Notes: generated by a model from the sequence alone, not told the origin. Counted from the first letter of the stretch, positions 25,949 to 35,474 are shown. The stretch: DNA of 64,000 nucleotides from Mucilaginibacter sp. UR6-1 (GCF_020880975.1 NZ_JAJIWP010000001.1:1116001-1180000); one strand, 5' to 3'. Numbers and translations are program-made.

Positions 25949-27014
25949 GTTGGGATCGACTTTAAATGAAACGGACAAGCAGTGCCAAAGCTTTCCGCTT
26001 TCATCAATTTTTCGTCGTAAAACTTATTATAACTGTCTATATGGTCTCTCTCGTCGTCTTTTTGTTAGTGATGATATCAATTAAAAATCGACTTTATTGC
26101 TGGATAAGCGTAAAGACCTGTTAGAAATTGACGCCCAAATTTGTGCTTATTTAATTGATTTTCAATTTCATCCATATTTGGATGAGTTGGGTACGGCGGT
26201 TGATTTTATCGGCATCGTTAAACCCATCAAAACTATTCGAGCTCACATTTTGCCTTGATCAATTATGCGATAGTCAATGGAATCTAAATATGCTTCAAGT
26301 ATTTAAATAGTTCTTGACGCTATTGACTTCATCCTTTATTTCGTATAATGTTACCTGGACGCTCCATTCAGGTCTTTTTTTCCACTATCCGCATCAGTTA
26401 TTCCTTAAGGCAAAAGCATAGCCAAAAAGCGATGATACCTTCAGCATCAGTAAGGGGTGTCTGAAACATCTGCTGTAGTAACCTTCTTCGCCGGTCGTTC
26501 GCGTTTTATTAAAAAAATAAAGACGGAACCCGACTTGTATTAACCTGAAAGGTTCAAATCTTCCAGGGTTTGCTTGCCTATCTTAAATAGCTTGCTCATT
26601 ATTGGCAATCCGCCCCGCCCGGTTTTAGAATATCCAAATGCCTCTATTATTAAGGATAATCATACTGTGGCGATCTGCACTCAACCCTATGTTAGGGGTG
26701 TAGGTATAGGATAGACTATTATCGTTGATTTTGATTGGTAATAAATAGACGTGATGCTTTTCTACCTAAGCGGCTAATCTCGTCCTCGCATCGCTTACTT
26801 TCATATATGACTTAATCGGATCAAATGGTTAATAGTGTACGGAAAAATTTTCTTAAACCAGCAGAAGCATATGGGAAGTTATAAGCTAAGTTATTTAATT
26901 GTCATGAAGGTATCATATTTATCAGACAAGGCAATAACAATTGCATTTCAGTAGGAATAGTTTAATCTTTAAGTTAAATACCTTTAACTGAGTGATATAA
27001 TTTAAACTTTATCT
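25949..27014. other. Gene-poor stretch with decayed coding frames
   Basis: No intact gene. On the minus strand, 26540-26650 reads LIIEAFGYSKTGRGGLPIMSKLFKIGKQTLEDLNLSG to a TAA, when taken in two parts, and 26650-26770 continues in another frame with LLPIKINDNSLSYTYTP and NIGLSADRHSMIILNNRGI. The change of frame with continued protein-like sequence suggests a frameshifted gene of unknown family. A further plausible tail (ERDHIDSYNKFYDEKLMKAE) lies on the minus strand near 25960-26060. The rest shows nothing. Confidence 0.35.
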
Positions 27015-28868
27015 ATGAAAACAAAAAAACTACCATCAAAAGTCATCTCCTTTGCTTTTGTGTTGATTATTGCAATGACTGTTATTTACAGTTGCCGCAA
27101 GGAGAGCCGCGAATCTAACGCTACAGAATCTGTTGATGAACCTAAAATTGAAGCCGTTGACATCGAAGAATTAAAAAGTATTTATGAAAAAGAGACAAAT
27201 CTCAAGGTTAATGCACTACAGGGGCAGAACCTTCAGCGATTTGTCAGAGGTAAAAAGGTAGATTGGACTCATTATTTTCAAAAAGATCGGCCAGACGCAA
27301 AAGTAATTGACTTCGACGTTGAACAGGACAGCAACATAGTCGTGCTTGAGCAACTTAAAGACGGAAAAAAGAACAACTACCGAAATAACACAAAAGCTGT
27401 ATTTCTTGAATACAAGGATGGTAAACGACTTAATTTTTATATGAAAGTCATTGAGGATGTTTCTGTCAATGGAGGTTTCTCTGTAGCAAAGGATGTTCAT
27501 TACGACTACGTTCCAACCAATTTCAACGGACTAATTTTATATTACACACTCGATAAATCATTCATGGGTGGATACCGGTATTCTGGCGGTAAACCCACAA
27601 AGAATATATCGTTGAATGACAAAAAACTACCTGGAACAAGTAATGTAAGAAATGGGTTGAAGGTAAATCTTGTTCAAACCTGTGTAACATATGATGTATA
27701 TGAAGTGTGGTGCGAATGGGGCGGCACTCCTGACAATCCATACCAGTACTTTCACGGTTGCGATGAAACTTATATAGGTTCTGTCACCGAATGCTCAACC
27801 AGCACCGGCGGCGGTGGTGGTGGTGGTGGTGGCGTACCCAGCGATCCAGGTTATGGCGGTGGAGGTGGGACACCTCCGACACCTAATCCATGTACACCTG
27901 CAGCACCTACCGTTTCGGTAGCATCAAAAAGCGGCACGCTTAAGGTAACCCTTGTACAACCTCCTGATGGCGGTGGCGGTGGTGGCGGCGGCGGTACTTC
28001 TCCGTGTCCAACAGTAACTCCTCAGCAGCAAAAAGAAGAGGACCTTGAAGAAGCACTTGAAGAGGATCCTGATCTATTAATTAAATGCGCGGTTGCTGAA
28101 GCGTTTAAAGCGCTGGCATCGTACAAACCACCAGTGCCAGTAGTAGCGAGGATTGATGGCCTGAATCAAAGCTCTACAGATTTTACTTTATTTTCGAACC
28201 CGTACTTTGTACAGCAAATAAAAAATGCGGCCGGCTATCAAATTAACTTAGACCGCTTCGAGATCAATGTTCAGCAACTGCCTATTATTAACGGGCAACC
28301 GGTTACAGCGCCTCAGTTTTTAACATACATGCGTCTTAACATAAATAATTTCATTGATAATAGCATTGCGAAATTTGTACCCTATGATGATCAGGGTCAC
28401 CAGGTAAATGATTATGCGAAATGGAATTCCAGCGACCCCATGTCAGCAATTTTACACTTAAACATGGCGGACAATGGATCTGTGATTGTTAGTGATGTTG
28501 CGAGCAACCATTGGACTGTTTCAACATTAAGAACGCCAATGGATGGCGCTCACCCGGTGAGTGGGAACAGAAGCTGGGGATTTGATGTGAAAAATGATGG
28601 AACCTATACTTTTTATGTTACCGGGGCGGACCGCTTAACAACCGGCAGGCATGAAATAGCACAATACTTATTTGGAATTCCTTTCGATGGCGCAGATAAT
28701 CTTTGGAGCAGCTTTCAGACAAAGGTTACTAACTTTGTGAACAGTTCTAACGGAAGTGCATCTGTTGGTAATAGCATTAAAGAAAGGCCACAATATCAAA
28801 TGGTAAGAGACTACTTTGATGGTAAAATAACCTTGCAGCAATTAAAGGCCATGGGAGCCTGCGAATAA
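27015..28868 (+). CDS. Large glycine-linker lipoprotein with possible effector C-terminus
   Basis: 617 residues. Lipobox VIYSC (Cys27). Residues 30-250 form an unknown beta-rich domain (KVDWTHYFQ, YDYVPTNFNGLILYYT) with several Cys near 225-260. Two glycine runs of eight or more residues (about 264-273 and 318-327) frame a Pro-rich linker. The C-terminal module, about 345-617, begins with an acidic helix and includes HPVSGNRSWGFDVKNDGTYTFYVTGADRLTTG read in two pieces, FDGADNLWSSFQTKV and KERPQYQMVRDYFDGK. I recall similar C-terminal modules at the ends of Rhs-like and other Bacteroidota surface proteins; this is recollection, not a search. The next gene, two bases on, is a 4-TM protein that could be a partner or immunity protein. 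Confidence 0.6.
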   Translation: MKTKKLPSKVISFAFVLIIAMTVIYSCRKESRESNATESVDEPKIEAVDIEELKSIYEKETNLKVNALQGQNLQRFVRGKKVDWTHYFQKDRPDAKVIDFDVEQDSNIVVLEQLKDGKKNNYRNNTKAVFLEYKDGKRLNFYMKVIEDVSVNGGFSVAKDVHYDYVPTNFNGLILYYTLDKSFMGGYRYSGGKPTKNISLNDKKLPGTSNVRNGLKVNLVQTCVTYDVYEVWCEWGGTPDNPYQYFHGCDETYIGSVTECSTSTGGGGGGGGGVPSDPGYGGGGGTPPTPNPCTPAAPTVSVASKSGTLKVTLVQPPDGGGGGGGGGTSPCPTVTPQQQKEEDLEEALEEDPDLLIKCAVAEAFKALASYKPPVPVVARIDGLNQSSTDFTLFSNPYFVQQIKNAAGYQINLDRFEINVQQLPIINGQPVTAPQFLTYMRLNINNFIDNSIAKFVPYDDQGHQVNDYAKWNSSDPMSAILHLNMADNGSVIVSDVASNHWTVSTLRTPMDGAHPVSGNRSWGFDVKNDGTYTFYVTGADRLTTGRHEIAQYLFGIPFDGADNLWSSFQTKVTNFVNSSNGSASVGNSIKERPQYQMVRDYFDGKITLQQLKAMGACE

Positions 28869-28870
28869 TT

Positions 28871-29299
28871 ATGAAAGATACTGAAAAGGTAAATACACTC
28901 ATCAAGGCAACATTAACAGGTGCGGCGCTGTTAGTGCTGTATAGTTTTATCTTCGATCTGGTTTACGATATTGCCAATACATTTGATAAGATTAAACAAG
29001 TTTTGATGTATTTACTTGAGTATTTAATTTTTAGAAGCTGGATAATAGCATTTTTGATTATATTTTATTATCAATTATTTAAGAACGCGCACGCTACGTG
29101 GTTTATAGCTCTTAAAATATTGTTTGTTGTAGGCGTATCCTTTATTCTTGCATTACACTATGGCAAAGATGATTGGAGCATTACCATTAATATGCCGCGA
29201 AATGAAAAATACATACCGGTTTATACCCTCTCGGGGCTAACTTTATGGATGTTCTTTTCAGACATTTTGAAACGGAAAAGCGAAAACGCTTTGAATTGA
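28871..29299 (+). CDS. Four-helix membrane protein paired with the lipoprotein
   Basis: 142 residues, starting two bases after the lipoprotein stop, so certainly cotranscribed. Four hydrophobic helices are visible: about 12-38 (GAALLVLYSFIFDLVY), 45-75 (VLMYLLEYLIF... IIAFLIIFYY), 78-98 (ALKILFVVGVSFILAL) and 115-135 (YTLSGLTLWMFFSDIL). No known family. The tight pairing and small membrane topology suggest a dedicated partner, for example an immunity protein to a membrane-active C-terminal module of the lipoprotein. Function is inferred only. Confidence 0.65.
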   Translation: MKDTEKVNTLIKATLTGAALLVLYSFIFDLVYDIANTFDKIKQVLMYLLEYLIFRSWIIAFLIIFYYQLFKNAHATWFIALKILFVVGVSFILALHYGKDDWSITINMPRNEKYIPVYTLSGLTLWMFFSDILKRKSENALN

Positions 29300-29653
29300 T
29301 AGTTAGTATAAATTCAGATATTAAACTTTTACTGCTGTAAAAAGGCTTAGAAATGGGTCAGTGTCGCAGCGCAACGCTGGGCATTATGCGTTCGTACGAA
29401 ACGGCTGACCGAACTTGACGCCTCTTTTGTCCGTTTTCTTTGGAAAATAGCGTAAGTGGCTACTTATTCCAAGCAGTCCTTTTCGTGTTTTGCAACCAGA
29501 AAATCCTGGGCGGCACTCAGGAAGCGGTCAAAATTCAAAGCATTTTCTCCGCGGAAATTCGCTAACGGGCAGTTTACGCTCCGCATCTGAACCGGGCAGT
29601 GAAAACAAAACGAACTGAACGAAACTTCGATCCCGTTTCCTTGTTCCATATCC
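29300..29653. other. Intergenic before uvrA; doubtful minus frame
   Basis: 354 bases with no strong gene. A 63-residue minus frame (29464-29655) with FCFHCPVQ and VNCPLA cysteines has a plausible look but no family match and overlaps the uvrA start by two bases. No terminator was seen after the membrane protein gene. Confidence 0.3.
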
Positions 29654-32176
29654 ATGGCGAAGAACGATACGGACCTTTCCGGCTTTGTGCGGGTGCGGGG
29701 TGCCCGAGAACATAACCTAAAGAATGTAAACCTCGATATCCCCCGCGATGCACTGGTGGTCTTTACGGGTATCTCCGGTTCCGGGAAATCCTCATTAGCT
29801 TTTGGTACGCTGTATGCAGAAGCACAGCGGCGCTACCTGGAATCGGTATCGCCTTATGCCCGCCGGTTGTTTAACCAAATGTCTATCCCGGAAGTCGATG
29901 AGATCGAAGGCCTGCCACCTGCGGTCGCTTTGCAGCAGCAACGCGGCGCGGCCAGTACCCGCTCCACGGTAGGCAGCGTTACGACCCTGTCCAATTTATT
30001 ACGCATGCTGTATTCCCGTGCGGGCGACTACCCGGCAGGGCAATCGATCATTTATGCGGAATCATTTTCACCCAATACACCCGAAGGTGCCTGTACGGAA
30101 TGCCATGGCCTCGGCCGGGTTTACGAGATCACCGAAAAATCGATGGTGCCCGACGACACCCTGACTATCCGGGAAAAAGCGATCGCCGCCTGGCCATCGG
30201 CCTGGCAGGGACAAAACCAGCGGGACATACTGACCACCATGGGTTACGATATTGACATTCCCTGGAAAGACCTGCCCAAAAAAGACCGGGACTGGATCCT
30301 GTTCACCGAAGAACAGCCTGTCGTGCCGGTATATTCCGGTCATACCCACGAAGAAATTCAGCGCTTTATCCAAAACAAGCGCCAGCCGGACTATATGGGC
30401 ACCTTTACCGGCGCGCGCCGGTACGTCAGGCATACGTTCGCTAACACACAAAGCGCACTCATGAAAAAAAGAGTAGCGCAATATATGATCAGCAGCGAAT
30501 GCCCGCTATGCCATGGAAAGCGCCTGCGCCAGGAATCCTTGTCCGTCAAGTTCGCCGGCTACGATATTGCGGAACTGTCCCGGCTTGCCCTGAACAAACT
30601 GGCCACGATCTTCGCACCCTATGCGAGCGGCGAGGCCAAAGCCCTCAAACAACTGGAAGAAAAACACCCCGAAAAGGTCGTTGTCGCCAAACGCATCGCC
30701 GAAGACTTCCTGGCCCGCGTACAGGTCATGCTGGACCTGGGCTTGGGTTACCTGACCATCGAAAGAAGTACCCCAACCTTATCGCCGGGGGAATTGCAGC
30801 GCCTGCGGTTAGCCACCCAGGTTCGCTCGAATCTTTTCGGAGTCGTGTACGTGCTGGACGAGCCATCGGCAGGTCTGCACCCGGCCGACACCGAGGCCCT
30901 GCTGCGGGCACTGGACAAACTCAAGGCATCCGGTAATTCCTTATTTGTGGTGGAGCATGAGATCGATGTGATCCGGCATGCCGACTGGATCGTGGATGTC
31001 GGCCCGGCAGCAGGTGAAAAAGGCGGTCATATTTTATACAGCGGCTTGCCCGAAGGTCTGCGCGAGGTCAAAGAATCGCTCACGCGGCATTATATCTATG
31101 ACGATACCACGAAAACGATCAGCGATCCCAGGAAACCTAAAGACCGGTTAACACTGGAGGGCGTCACGAGAAACAATTTACAAAACCTCGATGTCGCTTT
31201 TCCTTTAGGCGTGTTAACCAGCGTGACCGGTGTCTCCGGCTCTGGCAAAAGCAGCCTGGTCAGCCAGGTTTTGGTAGAACTGGTGGCGGAGCATTTGGGC
31301 TTGCAGGTGGATATCACAGCCGATAGTGAAGCAGATCCGCTGGACGAGGCGCTAATACAAACATTGGGCGGCCATATTACCGGTGGTATGCAAAACATCA
31401 AAAGACTGGTGGTGGTCGACCAGAAGCCTATCGGGCGTACACCGCGTTCTAACCTGGCCACTTATACCGGCCTTTTCGACCATGTCCGTAAACTCTTTGC
31501 GGCTACGCCCATGGCCAAAGCGCGCAAGTTCGATGCCGGCCGCTTTTCATTCAATGTCGTCAAAGGCCGCTGCCCGCATTGCGAGGGTGAAGGAATGGTC
31601 ATGGTCGAACTGCTGTTCCTGCCAAGTGTCTACACCCCTTGCCCGACCTGCGGCGGTACCCGTTATAACCCTAAAACATTGGAAGTTACCTATAAGAACA
31701 AAAATATCGCGGAGGTACTGGCCCTGACCGTAGATGAGGCCGCCAACTTTTTTGATGAAGAACCGGCGATCAGCCGCGCGCTGGAGGTCGTGCGGGAAGT
31801 TGGACTGGGCTACCTTCGGCTCGGACAGCCCGCGACCGAACTTTCGGGCGGTGAAGCGCAGCGGATCAAACTGGCAACAGAGCTGCAACGCGCCCAGCAT
31901 GGTCAAACGCTGTATGTGCTGGACGAACCGACCACAGGATTGCACCCTTCAGATGTGGAGCGCTTATTATTGCAACTGAACCGCCTGGTCGATGCCGGCA
32001 ATACGGTGATCCTGGTAGAACATGATATGGACGTGATCGCGGCCAGCGACTGGGTGATCGATATCGGGCCGGACGCGGGTGAATCAGGCGGCCGGATCGT
32101 GGCCGAAGGTGAGCCGGCAACGATCGTCAAAAACAAAGCGAGCCGCACCGCTCCCTACCTGGCGAGGCATTTATGA
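29654..32176 (+). CDS. uvrA: UvrA paralogue, short form (UvrA2-like)
   Basis: 840 residues, about 100 shorter than housekeeping UvrA. Two ABC ATPase halves: Walker A GISGSGKSSL (about residue 40) and GVSGSGKSSLVSQ (about 530), signatures LSPGELQRLRLA and LSGGEAQRIKLA, Walker B VLDEPSAGLHP and VLDEPTTGLHP. Zinc-binding Cys sets include CTECHGLG, CPLCHGKR, and CPHCEGEG with CPTCGGTRY. It lacks the UvrB-interaction insert region size of classic UvrA. Such class II proteins are linked to resistance to DNA-damaging drugs or oxidants. Codon choice is visibly GC-richer than in the flanking genes, which suggests horizontal transfer. It overlaps the DUF4385 gene by four bases. Confidence 0.9.
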   Translation: MAKNDTDLSGFVRVRGAREHNLKNVNLDIPRDALVVFTGISGSGKSSLAFGTLYAEAQRRYLESVSPYARRLFNQMSIPEVDEIEGLPPAVALQQQRGAASTRSTVGSVTTLSNLLRMLYSRAGDYPAGQSIIYAESFSPNTPEGACTECHGLGRVYEITEKSMVPDDTLTIREKAIAAWPSAWQGQNQRDILTTMGYDIDIPWKDLPKKDRDWILFTEEQPVVPVYSGHTHEEIQRFIQNKRQPDYMGTFTGARRYVRHTFANTQSALMKKRVAQYMISSECPLCHGKRLRQESLSVKFAGYDIAELSRLALNKLATIFAPYASGEAKALKQLEEKHPEKVVVAKRIAEDFLARVQVMLDLGLGYLTIERSTPTLSPGELQRLRLATQVRSNLFGVVYVLDEPSAGLHPADTEALLRALDKLKASGNSLFVVEHEIDVIRHADWIVDVGPAAGEKGGHILYSGLPEGLREVKESLTRHYIYDDTTKTISDPRKPKDRLTLEGVTRNNLQNLDVAFPLGVLTSVTGVSGSGKSSLVSQVLVELVAEHLGLQVDITADSEADPLDEALIQTLGGHITGGMQNIKRLVVVDQKPIGRTPRSNLATYTGLFDHVRKLFAATPMAKARKFDAGRFSFNVVKGRCPHCEGEGMVMVELLFLPSVYTPCPTCGGTRYNPKTLEVTYKNKNIAEVLALTVDEAANFFDEEPAISRALEVVREVGLGYLRLGQPATELSGGEAQRIKLATELQRAQHGQTLYVLDEPTTGLHPSDVERLLLQLNRLVDAGNTVILVEHDMDVIAASDWVIDIGPDAGESGGRIVAEGEPATIVKNKASRTAPYLARHL

Positions 32177-32610
32177 AAGCAGATACCCCATCTTATTTGA
32201 ATTTTGATACCGGCAAATATGCCTGGAAGCCGGACATCGATTATAAAAAATACCCCGAACTTTATCGTGTAGGTAAAGGCGAACAAGGCGTACTGATCTG
32301 CGAACCCTACAAGAGCGAGATCGGGTCGAACTGGCGTTTTAAGACCGAGAAGATCGCTAAAGAAAGCAGCGCAAAGATCAATGCACAGTTCCAAAACTAT
32401 CTCAACCAAGGTGATTTTGTCGGGGCTGATATGGCGCGTAAATACTTACAGATAGAGAACGTCGGTAAAAGCATCTCAAATAGAAAAGTCGAACTGCATA
32501 GGTATATAAGTTCTGCCTATGAAGGCATCCTATTTACAATAGAAAACGCTGCCAAAGAAAATGATCTCATTATTAAGTTTGGTCAATTATCTATCGAAAA
32601 CAGTGGTTAG
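32173..32610 (+). CDS. DUF4385 protein
   Basis: 145 residues. FDTGKYAWKPDIDYKKYPELYRVGKGEQGVL and EPYKSEIGSNWRFKTEKIAKESSAKI (each shown in family form), then FVGADMARKYLQI, match the DUF4385 core. The family usually continues with a TRARRYANHK-like segment, while here residues after 95 read SISNRKVELHRYISSAYEG, so the C-terminus may be replaced or diverged. Function unknown. Start codon overlaps the uvrA stop (ATGA); the pair is one operon closed by a strong terminator. Confidence 0.65.
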   Translation: MKADTPSYLNFDTGKYAWKPDIDYKKYPELYRVGKGEQGVLICEPYKSEIGSNWRFKTEKIAKESSAKINAQFQNYLNQGDFVGADMARKYLQIENVGKSISNRKVELHRYISSAYEGILFTIENAAKENDLIIKFGQLSIENSG

Positions 32611-32701
32611 TTGAGAAAGTGCTCCCATTGCGACATTTGGAAATTTAAGCGCGGGTTGATCAATGAGTTAAGTTCGTGTGTGATCTGAAAGACATCGTAC
32701 T

Positions 32702-32743
32702 AAAGCGACAAGCCGCTGGTAGAATCAGCGGCTTGTCGCTTTT
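32702..32743 (+). terminator. Strong hairpin terminator after uvrA-DUF4385
   Basis: A 17-bp perfect stem: AAAGCGACAAGCCGCTG (32702-32718) and its complement (32726-32742), 7-base loop, with the stem ending in TTT. It may serve both strands. Confidence 0.75.
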
Positions 32744-33021
32744 CAGATAATTGCTTGATCGACTTTACGTATGAAAGATAAAACCGGCGATTTAATACAT
32801 TATGCTTATTGCGATTTTCGGCAAATCCTTAATGGCAAATTTTTGGTATTTAACGTCTTTGTTATCGAAAAGTAAAGCTATCTCGCTTTACATTTCAATA
32901 AATTAGCAAAGTAGATGGCTGCACCAAAGTCGTTTGCACGACGGCGATAGCTTATACAATTTTGATACACCTTTAATTCTATACCATCATCAATAATTTA
33001 AACTTCGCAGTTCGCTATTAA

Positions 33022-33363
33022 TTATTTTTTCGTCCATTGGCCTATGATCTCATAGGCAGCCGGGCTACGTTCGACATTCAATTCTTCCAACACTTTCTCA
33101 AAATCGACCGCATAAGGACTTTTCATCTGTACGTTCATAAAATGTTCTATGTTATCATTCCATATCTCATAAACAAGAAATTCGCCTGGGTTTCCAATGG
33201 CTTCATGCAAATTCGCACTTACAAAATTCTTTTCATGACTGATGGTGTCAAAAAGATCTGTCAACACTATTTTAAATTTTGCTGAGTTCTCAGGAGTCGA
33301 TTTGAACCTGATGCTTAATATTAATTGATCCGCTTCCGTAGTTTTAGTTGGTTGTTGTGCCAT
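33022..33363 (-). CDS. ABM-domain quinol monooxygenase-like protein
   Basis: 113 residues with the antibiotic-biosynthesis monooxygenase (YgiN-like) ferredoxin fold: LILSIRFKSTPENSAKFK, ISHEKNFVSANLHEAIGNPGEFLVYEIWND, HFMNVQMKSPY. These small dimers act on quinols or similar aromatics, or serve as regulators. It is the last of four same-strand genes that start at the TetR gene, so it probably belongs to that unit. Confidence 0.8.
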   Translation of the reverse strand: MAQQPTKTTEADQLILSIRFKSTPENSAKFKIVLTDLFDTISHEKNFVSANLHEAIGNPGEFLVYEIWNDNIEHFMNVQMKSPYAVDFEKVLEELNVERSPAAYEIIGQWTKK

Positions 33364-33428
33364 TATTTTAAATTTATGAAATTGTAAATGCTATTCTCAG
33401 CGCTAAAATTCTGAATGTGTATTTTTCC

Positions 33429-33806
33429 TTAAAATAGACCATTGTTATTCTCGGACTGCCCGGTTATTTTTTGCAGCACGTCCCAATGCTCGACGATCTT
33501 ACCAGCAGCATCAAAACGGAATATATCGATCCCTGCATAATCCGAGTCGCCGGGCCAATGTTGAAGACAATGTAAAACCACCAGGTCATTTTCTGCGATA
33601 ATGCGTTTGATCGTAACATGTTTACCTGGGTACTCAACAGCCATTCTTTCGAAGTAAGAAATAAAGCCGTACTTTCCATCTGCTACAGTTGGATTATGCT
33701 GAATATAGGTCTCGCCAGCGTACAAAGAAATTGCCTCTGCTGGCCGGCAGTCATTGAACATAAGTTGATAAAATGCTATCGCTGTTTCCTTGTTTTTGTC
33801 CGTCAT
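33429..33806 (-). CDS. SnoaL-like NTF2-fold protein
   Basis: 125 residues. The SnoaL/ketosteroid-isomerase-like cone fold is visible: [80 protein letters not shown]. The IVEHWDV ending and IQHNP are hallmarks of the SnoaL group, whose members act on small hydrophobic substrates or have no catalysis. Part of the TetR-linked set. Confidence 0.85.
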   Translation of the reverse strand: MTDKNKETAIAFYQLMFNDCRPAEAISLYAGETYIQHNPTVADGKYGFISYFERMAVEYPGKHVTIKRIIAENDLVVLHCLQHWPGDSDYAGIDIFRFDAAGKIVEHWDVLQKITGQSENNNGLF

Positions 33807-33897
33807 AATATATTCTACTTGTGCAATAGTTTGATGGATTAATTATTACTACATGATATTACATTACCCAAGTTATACCGTTCACCTCGTGTCCTGC

Positions 33898-34746
33898 TTA
33901 CTTTATGTTAATTAAAGCAAGCTCTCCCTCAAGATCGCTTAACGATATCTTCCCAGCTGCGAAACTGATCTCCAAAAGGGCGGTTTGCTCTTTTGGTGTC
34001 AGTGCTCTGTCCTGAATAATATTTACCAGTTCATTTTCATTATCAGGGGGTATCATGACACTCCGTTTCTCAAAGAATGCTTCAAAATAACGGGTTCCGA
34101 ATTTTCGTTGAGATACGGCATCAAAATGGAGGTCGTCTTGGTTAGCCTTCAATCCGGCAGCCGTCACGAAGTAAGCGTTCGGCCTGGTCTCGGCGAATTT
34201 CTGAAGCGACTGGTTGACCGCATTATATTCTGTGAAATATTGACCATATCTACCCCTGGTTAGAAAGTCTCCTAAGCCACCCGCTATAAAAGGGATATCA
34301 GGAACACCAAGCTCACGACGAAACGCATCAACAATAACATCTAATTTATCATAATACACTGCGGATCGCCCGACAAAACTATCATTTTCACCCTGGTGCC
34401 ATAAGATCCCGCTCAGTGTGCTCATGCGCTGGGCTGCTTTCGCCTGGAAGACAGCATTTTCAAAAAGAGCACCACCAACTTCCCAGTCATCAAGGCTTGA
34501 ACCCCCGTCGGCGCATGGAATAAGCCCGATCTGCCCATTCTCATTTTTCAGCCTCCATGCACCCGCAAAAGATGCAGCAAGCCCGATACCCGCGGTCGGA
34601 CGGTCAAAATTGATAGGCTCTGTCATTGTCTGCCAACGTCCATTGATCAACATTTTGATATGCTCATCGTAGATCTGTTTAACATCCTTTAGGTACCCGC
34701 GTCCTGCCATATTGGATTGGCCGACCATTAAAAAGGAATTTATCAT
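33898..34746 (-). CDS. Sialate O-acetylesterase-family (SASA) esterase
   Basis: 282 residues, no signal peptide. SFLMVGQSNMAGRG contains the nucleophile Ser of the SGNH/SASA fold, ADGGSSLDDW is the second block, ILWHQGENDS the third (Asn/Gln oxyanion region), and DLHFDAVSQRKFG carries the Asp-x-x-His pair. It removes acetyl esters from sugars (CE6/sialate esterase type). Its cytoplasmic location differs from that of many secreted relatives. It lies 20 bases after the TetR gene. Confidence 0.85.
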   Translation of the reverse strand: MINSFLMVGQSNMAGRGYLKDVKQIYDEHIKMLINGRWQTMTEPINFDRPTAGIGLAASFAGAWRLKNENGQIGLIPCADGGSSLDDWEVGGALFENAVFQAKAAQRMSTLSGILWHQGENDSFVGRSAVYYDKLDVIVDAFRRELGVPDIPFIAGGLGDFLTRGRYGQYFTEYNAVNQSLQKFAETRPNAYFVTAAGLKANQDDLHFDAVSQRKFGTRYFEAFFEKRSVMIPPDNENELVNIIQDRALTPKEQTALLEISFAAGKISLSDLEGELALINIK

Positions 34747-34766
34747 CTATTTTATATTTATATCGG

Positions 34767-35378
34767 CTAATTTTTCAAGGATTTGATCACCCGATCAAAA
34801 GCTGACCATATCAATTCTTCTTTGATCTCGAACGGCGCACCGGTTATGCTTCGGCCTTGTTGGTGAAAACGCATTAAGGTATATAAAGGGCCGAACGCAA
34901 TGGACCAATAGACATCGATCGGCAGGGCATCCATTTCTCCACGTTCTACATTTACTTCGATGAACCTACCCATGTTCTTCTTGAAATTGGCAAGAAACCC
35001 GGCTGAGTCATCATTAAACATCTTCAGGAATTGCTGATGATAAGATGAATTGCTTATCTGGTCGAAGAACTGTCCCAATCCAGGATTCTCCATCATATAG
35101 TTAAACCGGTTTCTCCATTGTATCCTTAAACCTTCTTCAAGACCCGCTTCCGGATCGAAATCCATGTTCATAGCTGCTTCCATTTTTGCACCTTCTTCCA
35201 GCACGATCTTTACGATCAGGTCGTCCTTGTCTTTGTAATACACATATGGTGTGCCGACCGAGATACCGCAGGCCTTTGCTAATTTGTTGATCGTAAAACC
35301 TTCCAGTCCGTCTTTAACAATGATTTCTATAGCCTTCTGTCGTACCAGTTGCTTCTTTGTATCGTCTTTTGTCCTCAT
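34767..35378 (-). CDS. TetR-family repressor
   Basis: 203 residues. Residues 10-60 form the TetR helix-turn-helix: RQKAIEIIVKDGLEGFTINKLAKACGISVGTPYVYYKDKDDLI, split by the usual spacing. The C-terminal part is a helical ligand-binding domain (MRFHQQGRS near the end). The gene is divergent from the RidA gene across a 96-base gap that holds a clear dyad (35401-35430), the likely operator for both directions. Confidence 0.88.
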   Translation of the reverse strand: MRTKDDTKKQLVRQKAIEIIVKDGLEGFTINKLAKACGISVGTPYVYYKDKDDLIVKIVLEEGAKMEAAMNMDFDPEAGLEEGLRIQWRNRFNYMMENPGLGQFFDQISNSSYHQQFLKMFNDDSAGFLANFKKNMGRFIEVNVERGEMDALPIDVYWSIAFGPLYTLMRFHQQGRSITGAPFEIKEELIWSAFDRVIKSLKN

Positions 35379-35400
35379 AAAAAATTACAAAACAAAATTA

Positions 35401-35430
35401 AATGAATAATCATTTAATAATATATTCATT
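35401..35430. promoter_or_regulatory. Probable TetR operator
   Basis: Nested dyads: AATGA-N4-TCATT at 35401-35414, and AATGAATA (35401-35408) with TATTCATT (35423-35430). It lies in the gap between the TetR gene and the divergent RidA gene, where a TetR dimer pair would block both promoters. Confidence 0.6.
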
Positions 35431-35474
35431 TGTATTTAATTTCAATTATCACTAAAAGTAAAAAGAGAAAGAAC

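Noticed and set aside
27800..28005. GGCGGTGGT tandem runs as a DNA repeat element
   Set aside because: They encode in-frame poly-Gly hinges of the lipoprotein, so they are explained by coding.
29464..29655. 63-codon minus frame with four Cys
   Set aside because: Plausible look but no family match, and it overlaps the uvrA start; evidence too weak for a gene call.
30068..32148. Long antisense frames within uvrA
   Set aside because: Shadows produced by GC-rich codon bias; the plus frame has both ABC cassettes and zinc motifs.
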